From: Acanthosoma haemorrhoidale
Taxonomy: Eukaryota; Arthropoda; Insecta; Hemiptera; Acanthosomatidae
Direction: 5' to 3'
Length of the DNA stretch: 64,000 nt
Assembly (NCBI GenBank): GCA_930367205.1
Contig: OV884013.1
Span: 115,649,475 to 115,713,474, forward strand
Shown here piece after piece: positions 9,508 to 21,108 of the stretch; within the stretch, counting starts at the first letter, position 1, and every line of letters starts with the position of its first letter. The notes beneath the pieces are model-generated. The model was not told the origin of the DNA. It did not search any database and worked only from the letters and a program-made list of their open reading frames with translations. Made by a program: the position numbers and the translations under genes.

Positions 9508-12500
9508 CTTATTTTTTTTTGAATTCTACATTTCTCCATCTATTTACTAATTATACATGTACTAGACTTTGAAATCAATATTTCACATTTTTGGTCGTTT
9601 TATTTTTTCCCGGTAATAACGAAGTTTTACTTTAGTTATAAACATATCAAAGACGGCAATGCAATAATAATTTTACAGGATGTTCGGAGAAAGAAATTTT
9701 TGTCCGCCAAAAATATAAGATGTTTTTACTGACAGCCAAGAAGTAATAAAACTCAGGAGGAAGGAGGGGGGGGGGTTAATGCAATAAGGGATAGATAGAT
9801 ACTCGTGGATACTGGGAGGGCAAGGATACATATGGTGCGAGAGGGAATACATTAAATGCGATACACAAATATATGCGGCTTTGGCAAAGGGGACAGGGCC
9901 GAGAATATCTCATTGACTAACGGTGCCTGTGCATACAGCCTTCTGCCGCTAACACATTCTAGGCATTTGTAGAGCCCTCCGTCAGCGTATTCAGCCCAGC
10001 AAGGGATAATAGTTAGTATTATTAATTACATCTATCTAGATAATTTTTATTTCATATGTAAGCATATAAGGACGTTCTGGAGTTTTTATTTTCCATAATT
10101 CACCACCTGATATTTTTAATTTTGACTAATTTAAAATACTGAACATGTGACCTCTCCTTTGGGCAATGAGAGTGAGCCAGTGTCGTTGCGGAGGGAAAGG
10201 TTAGTTTACGTCTAGCCGAGGAGGGGCGTACTCCCGTTCATAGTAATCTTAGTAATTAGTTATTTTATTATGTTTATTTATTATTAAGTTACTGAAGAAC
10301 AATTATAATAAAGAATATTAACATAGTAGTGGGGGCCGCTTCACGAAAAAACACTCTAGATGAAGAACCATTGGGCAAACCGACGACCAGTTTCGATAGC
10401 CAACAAATCACGCCTGCTGGCGCAGCGGTGTCCCGGATGACACCTAACCAGATGAGGCAACTCTCATTTATCAGGCCTTGTTATGAAAACAATAATTCGT
10501 CCTTCCCTAAGCAATAGCCCAGATGACGACCACCGACTGAGGCAACATCCATCATGGCAACATATTATCCCAACACCCTAAAGTCTCGAACCTCCCCCAA
10601 GGGTTACAGCAGGGAGTCAGGGAAGCCTAGGCTAGATCGTGCTTAGTTTAACTATAAACATTAGTATAGTTTAAAAAAAACTTTGTAAGTTTTAATAAAA
10701 CCTTGGCTACGAATGATATAGCAAGCATTAAATGGTATTAGTTAGTTTTTTATCTATTCCTATAACTGGTAAGAAAAATATCCCGTAATATTATGCAGCT
10801 GAATCACTTATTTTATTGTTCAGAGCCATCTGTGCTCACATGATTATGTACAAAGAGTGACGGATCTCCACTTTTATCCCTCGTCAAACCTCCGTTTACA
10901 TCACAAGAATCACACCCTTGCCATTTAATTAAAGTCAATCTCTTATTTAGGTTCGATTCGATTCTAGAATATGTTTCATCCAAACTTGTCATAGAACCAA
11001 ATCCTCACAGGGGAGTCCCAGCCACTGTGCTGGTGCGGCTCTCAATTGTCAGGACCCATTCATAAGAATATTGTCAGTCACTACTAGTAGAAGAATGGCT
11101 TTAAAATAGTCATTTCCATCTGTATAGAATGTACTTTTATGATGAAATTCAACTGTATTTTTAAATGAAAATCTATTTAGTAAAGTTGTAATATCCTATG
11201 TTAACACTTACGGCGTGAGAACAGATCACCAATGATTAATTGAGATGAAAGAAAACCAAGCGTTTGGTAGACTTGAAGAACTCCACAGAGTACCAGTACC
11301 GGACCCGGGGCTTGATGAGATGGCCCACGTGCTAAGACAAGTGAGGGAGCAACAACCCACCAGGAGTAAAGAGACGAGACTATACATTGCCCAACGGAAA
11401 AAGTGTAGTCTGGTAAGGGGGTGTAGAGGAACCTAACTTTTGACCTGTAAAAGATAAATTAATGAAAATTATATACTTTTGAAGGAAATAAAATTGTATA
11501 CATATTTTTCATTTCAGTAAATTTTTTTTTGTAAAACTAAAGGTATAAGAGTTAAGAAGATATTTTTATTATTATAGATATTAGAAAAAACGTCAGGCGA
11601 AAAACCATTTTCCAGAAATTTTCGATAGCAGATATCTCAAAAGTAAAACAGAGACGAAAAAAAAAAAAAAAAAAAAAAAATGAATTCAAACAAACATTCT
11701 TCTAGAAAATATTTCCAACTTCCAAATTCATATTAATTTTTTTTAATGTTTTTACGTTTTTGAGATATAAGTGACCAACCGAAAAAAAAAAGACCTTTTC
11801 GCCCTCCGAACCTACTGCGGCTGGGTGGGGGGTGGGGACTTTTAAGTATGTTTACCTCCTAAGTACCCCCAACAAAATTTGAAAGTCAAATGCTTTTGTC
11901 TAGCCCCCTCCATGTCCTCTACACCCCCTTAGTTGACTGCACTAAGGGCGTATCCATTATATATATATATCACGTTATGCGGTGATGTTAAAAAAATATC
12001 TCATTTTCCTTACTCATTGCAAACATTGCACATATTATACAGTACATAAAATATATATATAAAAAAACAAAGTTATTATACTCATTATTGCTGTTTTTAA
12101 TAATCCATTACTTTTAAAGTTAAAAATGTAGTTTGATAAGCTGGAAGATGTGAGAAAACGATTATCCCTCAAAGAGAATAATTATAATCATCCATCATAC
12201 ATTTAGCAATAATCTTTAAACAATGAAAATTACTCGAAACGGGCCTGCATATATTGCTCAGTGAACCCTTTGCGTGCTCTCCCTTACAATGTCTATCCCC
12301 TATTTCCCTAAATGAAGGTAATAGAGGGTACAATGACCCCCCCCCCTCCCAAAGAGGGGGGACAGAGTTGACGTCACCGTAAGTAAGATATTCGAGGTGC
12401 CGTCGAGGCGGTCAAACTGTCACCCCTTTATAACATTATCCGAGGAGTCTGAGAACGGAATATTTTTAGTTTATAGTTTGTTTTTATAAATGAAATCATG

Positions 12501-13949
12501 AATTTTATTTGCTTTCTTCGTGTCCATTATATATTTTCGTTTATTAACACATAGCAAACAGGACCGCTAGTGTGCTAATTATTTTTCACCAGTCTCAATC
12601 CTCTTAGCTAATTAACTTTCTTTATTATTTACCTTAGGCCAATCTTCAAAGTAACTTACGAGCTTTAATGAAGTCGCCCACATCTGTTGTGATAACGTTA
12701 CTAAATATTACAACTTTTTCATCACTTTTCTGGTTTGGTTTAACTCTCATTTATAAGTATACTGTAAACGATTATTGTACCATACATATAACAATATATG
12801 TAATAGTAATATAAGAATTAATAATCTCACGGAGGAGGCTTCCTAATCTGAGAAGAGGTGACAGTTAATGATTGAGACATTGTTCTTGACAAAAACTCAA
12901 AGTTATACCTGCACACATAATATATCATACAAATATATATATATATATACATAATATTATTTATATATAATATATAGAGATGTATCGAGGTATCATTATC
13001 TCACATGATTAAAACGGGATGAACCACTGGAAGTTTGTCGGATGGAGTTTCGGAAGGCTGCCGACAGGAGCACTGATGGTAAGCAGGTGTCGTAAGAGTG
13101 GGAGAGGAGAGAGGGGTTTTCGTTTCTTTTTTTTTTTTTGTTAGAGTGCGTTCTTAAATGTTATAATATAATAAATTTTGTAGTTATGAAAGTCTGCGTA
13201 GTGTTTGCTCCCGGTTTTAAATAATCAATGGATAAGATTAATAATAAGAAATATTGTATAAAGGTTTAATAAGTTGATAAGAAGAGGTACATTATAATAT
13301 ATGTGTTCAGTTATCAATTTACTTTACAAATAATTTTTACAACGAAAACTAGATTTGGATTTTCTAAGATCACACTAACAAATTTTAATGAAAGTCCTTT
13401 TTGTTGGTCCTAGACTTGAAGGTTCGAGGGTTAATGCCAGTGCTAGTTGCATCCCGTGACTAGGACACACTAAAGTGAATTTCCAAGACATAGAAGACAT
13501 CCTACCACATTCATTAATGGTGTAAACATTAATTACATAGTTGGTAGAGCCCTGTTTAATGTAGACCCTACAACTCGCAATGTTTACACGAACTGTCAAA
13601 TCAATCCCTTACTTGAGCCTACATAATGTCTCGACTATCTTGCTCACTTACCATCTTAAGAGAAGTTCATTCATTATATTACGGCTCCTTCAACTCGTCG
13701 TCTTAAAAAATGTATGCGTAAAAGCTGAAATATTTCAAGAATTTTGCAATTTCCATATAAAGTTTGAGTTGCTACTTCTGTTTCCACTTAGGTGATTGAA
13801 AAAATAAAATAAAAGGAAAGTAGTACTTAGAGGAAATTAGAATAAAACTTCAATTGTATTTAGGCAAGTGTTTGAGATAGAAAATTTTCTTCTAACAAAA
13901 CTAATTCTAACAAACTAACAAAGCTGGGAAGCCATTATGTTGTTTAATA
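9508..13949. other. Long AT-rich region without a supportable gene
   Basis: About 4.4 kb with a G-run near 9768, a 24-base A-run near 11658, a C-run and facing G-run near 12338-12361, and AT dinucleotide runs near 12930. Open frames of 62, 63, 74 and 71 codons (10329, 11245, minus 13599, 13580) show no family signature. No JkA, mariner or other repeat copy was seen. Confidence 0.4.
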
Positions 13950-14702
13950 TATATATATTCCTTTATTGTGCTATAATTACAATCTGCCTTATAAGGCAAT
14001 AAGTACGCTCAGGACATGATTGAAGAAACTGGCCATTGCCAGGACTCCCACTGTCACGCGATTATAGCAGGTCACGAGGCCACTGCCGTTTCAGTCTCCG
14101 AGGATGATTATAGGGATGAGTGGTGCAGTGCAATGACTGTGCTAGGGAATTAGGGTGGTTAGATAGGCTACTATGGAATTTCATAAACTTGGAAGGGATG
14201 AGTTCTAGAATGTAGGGTATATTAAGGTCGTTATGAAGGGTTTTGTTGCTGACATAATAAGGGGCATTTTTACTATTGTTCTCAGGAATTTTGATTGAAA
14301 GGATTGGATACGCTTGATGTTCGACTTTTTTGCTGTCCCTCACAGCTCTATTCCGTATGTCCAGATTGGCTTAAGTATAACTTTGTAGATTAGTAGTTTA
14401 TTTTATATTGAGAGATGGGATGTCCTTTGAAGTAGTCTGTACAGTTGTCCAAAGCGTCTGTTTAGTTGTTGTCTTTTTAGCCTCGTGTGTGGGTTCCATG
14501 CCATTCTTTTGTCGAGATGGAAGCCTAAGTACCGTACTGTCTCGGATACAGGGAGAGGAATAGAATTAAAATAAACTAGTGGACAAGACTTGCGACAAAG
14601 GGCGAAGGTAATGCGGGAACATTTTGCTTCATTAACTATGATCCACCATTGGTTGCACCAATACTCGATCTCGTCAAGGTGTTTTTGAAGGTTATGTCGG
14701 GG
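13950..14702 (-). mobile_element. JkA 5'-truncated insertion with 14-bp target duplication
   Basis: Minus-strand copy beginning in the reverse transcriptase frame just before the NLQKHLDEIDYWCNQW region and running to the 3' tail (CACAATAAAGGAA then TA repeats). TATGTTGTTTAATA occurs at 13936-13949 and again at 14703-14716, a target-site duplication. The 3' UTR has its own deletion: CCTGAGCG joins directly to TACTTATTGCC at 14005/14006. The coding part carries small indels. Confidence 0.95.
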
Positions 14703-14716
14703 TATGTTGTTTAATA

Positions 14717-15026
14717 AATCTTTTTTATTGGAATAATAAAAGACCCCAGAATTCCAAGTATGTCAACTAGTGGCAACAGATTAAATTAGGTTCTTGCAAT
14801 AAATTTTTAAAATTTATATTAGAAGGTTCAGATTAATAAATATACACCTCTCTCTTGCCTACTCACAATGTATTAAATGGCGGCTCAATGACAATTCTCA
14901 AGTATCTTATTAAATTAAATAAGATGAAAGTTTAAGTCTCCTATTCTCGAGTAACGAGATCGGCTACTCCATGCATATTAAATAGATCCGAGGGTAAAAC
15001 TTTAATTTCTTTGCCCGTTGCTCGGC
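14717..15026. other. Unassigned DNA
   Basis: AT-rich, no gene or repeat recognised. Confidence 0.35.
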
Positions 15027-15149
15027 AGTAGCTGTCTTGCTTTTTGTCGTCTTCAAAGGTTTCCAGAAGTTTCTGTGAACGCCGTGCGTGCGTGCTGCAA
15101 AGTAGCTGTCTTGTTTTTTGTCGTCTTCAAAGGCTTCCAGAAGTTTCTG
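15027..15149 (+). repeat. Direct repeat, two units 74 bp apart
   Basis: The block AGTAGCTGTCTTG, then TTTTTGTCGTCTTCAAAGG and TTCCAGAAGTTTCTG occurs at 15027-15075 and 15101-15149 with two or three differences. It lies directly upstream of the NLB coding remnant. Confidence 0.85.
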
Positions 15150-15179
15150 CCAACCAGCAAACAGCCCCGTATATTTGGG

Positions 15180-15320
15180 AATTAAAATGGACCGACACCT
15201 CCATTTTGCAAAAAAGTTGATTGATTTTGAGCTGCCTCCGGTGGATGAGTTCATTCGCCGTAGACACATAAAATACATAACTAACTCCGTGTTTAGCACA
15301 ATACCAACTTATCCGTTTCC
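15180..15320 (+). pseudogene. NLB-type retrotransposon ORF2 C-terminus, remnant
   Basis: The plus frame reads FELPPVDEFIRRRHIKYI, then NSVFSTI and YPFP. This parallels the minus-strand frame at 57267-57470 (DLPTVDEFIQCRHIQFFDSL, NPVFNTI, APFP) and, more distantly, the JkA C-terminus (DLNIPYILELI, NHPNPV). Such a segment is typical of the end of Jockey-clade ORF2 proteins. About nine residues present in the 57 kb copy are missing here. The remnant runs into an AT microsatellite at about 15334, so no 3' UTR is visible. Confidence 0.55.
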
Positions 15321-16758
15321 TCATCTACAATATTTTATATATATATATATATATATTTCATATTATAATATTATATTTTATATATAATATTTCAAGCTAT
15401 ATATTATATAACTCAATAACTCTTAAAAGAAACTTTATTTGGTGTAAAACACAAATGTACAATTATATATGGTTACAGCCTGAAAGCTCAAAAGTGACTG
15501 AGGGCCCTGAGGAACCGGCAGTCTGTCTTATGCCTAAGGGGTATTTATCGGTGTAGAAACAGCTGAAGTAGGGGTAGCAGGATGACGGTAACAGTAGATA
15601 TAAGGGCGCAAGTGGAAAAGGTCGTGGGAGCCAATTATTTAGAATAGAGGTCTGGGAAGGGAAGATAAGTTACTAATAGGATAAAATAAGATAATTATAA
15701 TGGGGCTGATTATTATAAGTTATGATACACAGTCCTCAGGATGTTACTGAAAAACATAGCATTTGTTAATGTTAAGATTATATATATGTGACATAACTGG
15801 TGAAAGAAGGCAATCGAGGCAGGAAAGTTTTAGGTTTAAGTTAGTTTTAGATCTCAACAAGTTAAATAAATTGTAACTAGAGAACAGAGGGAGGTATTCA
15901 TTTGTTAATTTTAATAATAATTCTATTCGTGACCTATAAAACCTCGAGCCATTGCTCTTGCCAGTTCCAATATGAGACTAGACCCTCCCCCTACAATATT
16001 CTATAAAATACATTAACTCTTGATCGCTAGGGTTAATTAAAAAGACGATTGTAGCTGCTGTGATCTGAAAGGCAGTGCTTGGTTGGAATCTGCCTTTGAG
16101 GGAAGACACTTGGTCAATAGAGGACAATTGCAGGCAACGATCAGCACATAAATTTCCCAGAAATAGAACAGTATTCCTTCCGTCAAAGGCATTCCAGATG
16201 AATCTCGCATCTCGCCCTTCAGGAGAAACATGTCCACTTTTTGCATTATCTTAGTTTTAAAAAAAACTTTATTTTTGTTTAATCAATCATTTATTAATAA
16301 AAATAACTAACAAATTTAGTTACAGAGCTGTAGCAAATAAAACATTTTCAAATGAGCTGGGAAATGAATTTGATATAATATAAGGTTAGAATATTTTCAT
16401 TAAATTAATCAGTAGAAGACATTTCCGCTTAATTGACTATACTAATGTCCGCATGAGGCATAATTAAGATCGATATTTAATTAATGCTAATAACTAAGAT
16501 TCTGTCTTTAGTGCATTGCTATTGACTCAGTGTTACCAGTGCCATAGTGTCCAAGTTCGAGCCCCACTCCTCCTGTCGGAATATAATTTCTTCGATTACT
16601 AATCCTATAAGGGACGATTGGTGTAGTGTTTTACTTTTGTAGGACATTGGCCACTTCAGCAGATATCATAAACCATCAACTTTCTGACCATTAAAGTCTA
16701 GACGAACATTTGTACTTTACCGATTTGTTTACTACTCAGTGTTTAGTTATTTGTTTTT
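15321..16758. other. Unassigned DNA with AT microsatellite
   Basis: Starts with a (TA)n run at about 15334-15357, then AT-rich DNA. A minus frame of 69 codons (16246-16037) shows no motif. A B-box-like AAGTTCGAGCCCC lies at about 16553 but lacks a convincing tRNA context. Confidence 0.35.
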
Positions 16759-16770
16759 ACTATTCTAACT

Positions 16771-17014
16771 CCGGTGACGCGGCTGACGGAAGAGCATGGG
16801 GGACTTCCCAAGACTTCCTCTTTCGCACCCGAGGGAGGTGACAACCATGTGGATTTGGGAGGTCTCTGTTCTGTTTGTAAATATTGTATGAATGAGCAAG
16901 TGAATGAAAATTGTAAATATGGTATGAATGAAAACATTTATCACAATTACTCATTGCCCAATGAGGCAGATTGTAATTTTATCATAATAAAGTTTTTGTT
17001 GAAAAAGTAAACAA
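16771..17014 (+). mobile_element. JkA 3' UTR insertion with near-perfect target duplication
   Basis: A 244-bp copy of the JkA 3' UTR only, starting at CCGGTGACGCGG and ending with ATCATAATAAAG and a short tail. ACTATTCTAACT (16759-16770) and ACTATTTTAACT (17015-17026) form a 12-bp target duplication with one mismatch. Confidence 0.9.
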
Positions 17015-17026
17015 ACTATTTTAACT

Positions 17027-19192
17027 ACATTAAATAAAATCGTTGAATTAATCATTTTAAATGTGAGCATACGTACTGACAGAAATCCGCAGATCTGGCT
17101 AAAAAATTGTATGAATTCACATGACATTTTTTTCTCGGTGAATTATCTGTTCTACTAAAATCCATGCTGAGGCCATTAGGTTAATAGCTGCTACATATTG
17201 ACTCCGTGCTGCCAGAACTGTCACCTGCCAGCGAAGGTAATTGACTCCACGGTACAGCCCCTGGTAGTCAATAGCCAACGCGCAAGCCCGTAATTAATCG
17301 TACGCTGTCTACAAAAAGTTCTTTTGCTCATTTCATTTAGTGCAATTCTCAAAACGACAACCATGGCCAGCCTCAAGCCGATATGAACATTATGACGAGA
17401 CAAGAGGCGAGAGGCGACAATAAGATGGACGGTGCCTATTTAAGGACGATAGCTATGGTCCTTGGACACAATACGGACCACACACATGTCGTCTACTCCC
17501 CCTGCCTGTCTGCACTGACTGCACAATACAATGGCGGTAATATCTGATCAACCACACACACACACACACACACTACAGCAGCTACGTATACAGATGAACT
17601 GATGGATACCCTTTCAATAATAATTAACTACCATGCAGACACGTTACCACATTAATCATCCCAACTGTATTTTTTGGTCGCCCTATACCAACGGTGGCTG
17701 TCTCTTCCGGATGTAGTCTTAATTTATTTTTGCTAATCTTATTTAAGAGATCGATGGCTTAACTAATGCAGACATACACAGTATGTCGAAACTTGAAGAA
17801 AACCTCACATTCGTTCATGAACCTGGGCCGATATCGCCCCAAATTCATCCACTCGTTTATGATAGATAAATAAACATTCATACAATTTGAACTTTTCAAG
17901 GAGTAAGTTAATAAATAGGTGGTTATTAGGATATATGTTTAGTGCAGTAGGGTTAGGGGGCCCTTTAGTGATGGCCACTGGGCTACTAACTACTAGTACA
18001 ATCTACTAAAGTGATGCATCTAGACTAAAACAAAACCAATCTAACATCAGCGCTCTTATACCTACCCAATAGCATTGACCTAAGTACTGACAAGTAATCT
18101 ATCTAATTTATCAGAATGTCGCAAATTGAGGACGAGTGAGCGAAAAATGACAATTAATTAATTTATTGCTAATCAATGATATTTTTCATACTATCGTGAT
18201 AGATGTAGAGCAGTTTAACGTTTTGTACTAAAAAAAAAACTATAAGTTATCAAAACTATAGACAATGTCATTTAAACAGTTTTAGAACAGCCCATATTTG
18301 ACCTAACGGCATGAAACACGGCATAGAGTTACATAACCGAACAATTAACAGATGTTCTTGTTAAAATAGTTCCCAGACGATTAACCTTCATGAGTATATT
18401 TACTCTGGTGTTAAATACGACGTCATTATTTCATAATCAGATCGTCGAGGACTTCAATTTCGTACATTTTTGTAAAGCTGTTCCTGCATAAATTTTACAT
18501 GAAAACCCTTGCGCATGTATGGACTAAGCCTAAAAGCCTACTATGCAATGACAACAAAGCACTAATTGACAGACAAAGCTCCACTAATCAAGTCTGTTTG
18601 AATCAAGGCAGACGTGCTGTCTATTCACACATGCCGGCCGTTCTTTGTGAATTAGTTCAATTCTCTGCCAGTCAAGGTCTCTAGCTGTTCTGCCTATTCA
18701 CAGTCACTGGCATGTGCCATTTCATCGTGCATCTTTGGACTCGGCGACCGTGCATTTTAATAAGTATCGAGATGCATCACTAATGACGAAGCCACTACAA
18801 CATGCTCAAGCTGAAGTTAAGTTAGTAAAGAGAATTCCATTCAGGTGGTCTAACTATATTCACACACACATCTTAGGGGACAGGTGTAATAGATTCAAGA
18901 CTGGAGGCATGAGGTACATTATGAATAAACCGGGAGAACTGTCAAGTAGTCCAGGTGGGGCTTCAGCCGCCATTGCTTCGAGTCTTGTCACCCACATATG
19001 TATCAGTACGCTTATAGTTATTATCTATAAAACATTACATCGACAATATTGATATTGTTTATCTAACATTTGGTTATCCAATAAATCGGTTTGCTATGTT
19101 AATGTCAAGAAAAAAAAATAGAACTATTTCATTTAAGTTAATTACTCTAGTGCATTATTAGAAAATGTACTGAAAAATTATCCTTCTCTCAG
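17027..19192. other. Unassigned DNA
   Basis: Contains a (CA)n run of about 24 bp at 17549-17572. Short frames at 18499-18684 and 18714-19052 (61 and 112 codons) are not recognised and have no start or splice context to support them. Confidence 0.35.
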
Positions 19193-19395
19193 TCTCTCAA
19201 TAAAAAACGAATTACTAATTTACAAAGTTATACTTAAACCAATCTGGACATACGGGATAGAGCTATGGGGGACAGCAAAAAAAGTCGAACATCAAGCGTA
19301 TCCAATCCTTTCAATCAAAAGTCCTGAGAACAATAGTAAATGCCTCTTATTATGTCAACAACAAAACCCTTATTAACGACCTTAATATACCTAAC
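19193..19395 (+). mobile_element. Older JkA copy, left half
   Basis: Matches the JkA ORF2 end from the LSIENK region to NDLNIP. It breaks at AATATACCTAAC and resumes after the full-length element at 23972, where ATTCTGGAACTCATCCC continues the same sequence. This copy was therefore the target of the full-length insertion. Confidence 0.95.
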
Positions 19396-19788
19396 GAGTT
19401 TTTGCGCATGCGCTACATCCTGAAACACCTCTCAACTTCGCTCGTCCTTCAAACACTTTATTCTACAGTTTTTAGGCCACAGTACATCAAAAAATTTTGT
19501 TCTACCAGGCAACTTACGTGAGCTGGTCACGAGGAAGCCCTCAACACGTAAGTGAATAGCTTATTACATTTGTGCAGAACAAAAGTGAAGTGAAATCAGA
19601 GGAGAGGTCGGCCATTAGACATTAGCACCATTCGTATCGTTCACTAACGTCGTGCAATTGTTTCTGAGCCAGTCGGTCTTGTGGCTCAGAGCCAAGACCC
19701 GTGACTCGCCACTGGAGGTTGTGAGCTTGATTCCCACCGGCGCCACGTACTTTTTTTCCTACAAACTAAAAACCTTTGTTATGATAAA
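19396..19788 (+). promoter_or_regulatory. JkA 5' leader, with tRNA-like segment
   Basis: The leader of the full-length copy, where an internal promoter would be expected for this clade. At about 19678-19752 it holds TGTGGCTCAGAGCCAAG (A-box-like), then 40 bases later GTGAGCTTGATTCCCAC (B-box and T-arm-like, with one stem mismatch), then CGGCGCCAC. The acceptor arm does not pair, so this is not a functional tRNA. It could be a captured SINE head or part of the family's own leader. No other 5' end of the family is in the window for comparison. Confidence 0.6.
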
Positions 19789-21108
19789 ATGAAATTTTAT
19801 CAACAAGTGATCTCTCAAAATAAAAAAAAAAGATCGAGATCACTAGGTCCAACCCCGACAACGTCGCCTGTAAAGCGTAAACCAAGACGATCAACCAGGA
19901 ATGTACAAATAACCTCTTCTGCGGCTAGTTCCATGGAAGAGATACCTCCACAGGCCAGCACATCCAATAATGATCCCGCCATAGAGTCACCTTTCTTCAC
20001 GCCAAACACCTTTGAGGCGTTGAAAAATATCCCAGCAGAAGAAATGGAAGTCAACAAAACTCCAACACAGCCCCAGCCGCCTCCTATATTTGTACGCAAT
20101 ATTAGCAACTTTAAATTACTATGCTCACAAATGAGCAAAATTGTTGGTACCGGCAAATATACGTGCCTAAATCGCTCTCGGGACACGAAAATATCTCCGG
20201 ACACTCCCGATACTTATCGGGCAATTATCAAATATTTGGACGAAACCAATGCTGACTTTCACACCTATCAGCTGAAACAAGAACGCTCGCTCCGAGTAGT
20301 AATTAGAAACTTGCACCCGACCACACCAGCTGACGAAATCGAAGATGAACTCTTTGCTCTTGGATTCAAAGTTCGTCAAATAACGAACGTGTTACGTGAG
20401 GATAAACAACAAGAGGGATCAATAAAAACGGCGTTACCACTGTTCTTCGTCGATCTCGAGCGAACACCTGGAGTAGAGAAGATTTATGAACTAACACACC
20501 TGTACTATACAAGGGTACAGGTTGAAAAACCGTTCCCCAAACGAGACATCGTCCAGTGCCATAATTGTCAGGCATATGGGCACACGAAATCATACTGCCA
20601 CCACCCTCCCAGATGTGTAAAGTGTAGTGGGCAGCACAGAAGCGATTTGTGCAAAAAGCCCCTACAATCTCCTGCGGTATGCGTACTTTGCAAGCAAGGC
20701 CATCCGGCCAACTACAAGGGCTGCGAGGCTTACAGAACGCTGAAGTCGAGGACCGATAAACGCCGTCAGCCAGAAGTGGAAAAACTTGCAGCAAGAAGCG
20801 GCCCAGCCAGAAACTTGAGGACTACTGTCTCTTTCGCCGATGCCGTTCGCAACAGAGAGCAGTCACAGGCACCACCCACCCCCTGTACACAAGATCACCT
20901 TTCCCAGCATTCCATTCATCCCGTCAACCCACAAACTCTATCCCATCCTCAGCCACACATCTCGTACATTCCTCCACCTTCAAGTTCTTCGGATCTCACT
21001 AGCCTTTTAACCTCATTTCTTACAGAGTTCAGAACCCTAATTACTCCTCTCATTTCCCTACTTACAAATCTGATCTCCTACCTTATCCCCGTTAAACAAA
21101 ATCCATAA
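19789..21108 (+). CDS. JkA ORF1, gag-like nucleic-acid-binding protein
   Basis: 439 codons, ATG to TAA, unbroken. The N-terminus is basic and Ser/Pro-rich (residues 10-90, with KRKPRRS). A central domain follows (about 105-250), including an RRM-like stretch RVVIRNLHPTTPADEIEDEL. Three zinc knuckles come next: CHNCQAYGHTKSYC (257-270, CX2CX4HX4C), CVKCSGQHRSDLC (276-288) and CVLCKQGHPANYKGC (298-312). The C-terminal tail (about 365-439) is Pro/Ser/Leu-rich. The knuckle layout with the preceding domain is characteristic of Jockey-clade ORF1 proteins, which coat element RNA and help carry it to the nucleus. ORF2 follows in the same frame after a single TAA. No gene symbol is given because this is a mobile-element protein. 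Confidence 0.92.
   Translation: MKFYQQVISQNKKKRSRSLGPTPTTSPVKRKPRRSTRNVQITSSAASSMEEIPPQASTSNNDPAIESPFFTPNTFEALKNIPAEEMEVNKTPTQPQPPPIFVRNISNFKLLCSQMSKIVGTGKYTCLNRSRDTKISPDTPDTYRAIIKYLDETNADFHTYQLKQERSLRVVIRNLHPTTPADEIEDELFALGFKVRQITNVLREDKQQEGSIKTALPLFFVDLERTPGVEKIYELTHLYYTRVQVEKPFPKRDIVQCHNCQAYGHTKSYCHHPPRCVKCSGQHRSDLCKKPLQSPAVCVLCKQGHPANYKGCEAYRTLKSRTDKRRQPEVEKLAARSGPARNLRTTVSFADAVRNREQSQAPPTPCTQDHLSQHSIHPVNPQTLSHPQPHISYIPPPSSSSDLTSLLTSFLTEFRTLITPLISLLTNLISYLIPVKQNP

Noticed and set aside
9508..13949. A hidden host gene in the longest transposon-free stretch
   Set aside because: I looked for long frames and exon-like blocks on both strands and found only 60-75 codon frames without motifs. 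Short exons cannot be excluded by eye.
18714..19052. A 112-codon plus-strand gene
   Set aside because: The composition is plausible, but no family is recognised, there is no supporting context, and frames of this size occur by chance in 64 kb.
19815..20794. Minus-strand open frames across JkA ORF1
   Set aside because: They are shadows of the plus-strand ORF1, which has zinc knuckles and a complete start-to-stop frame.
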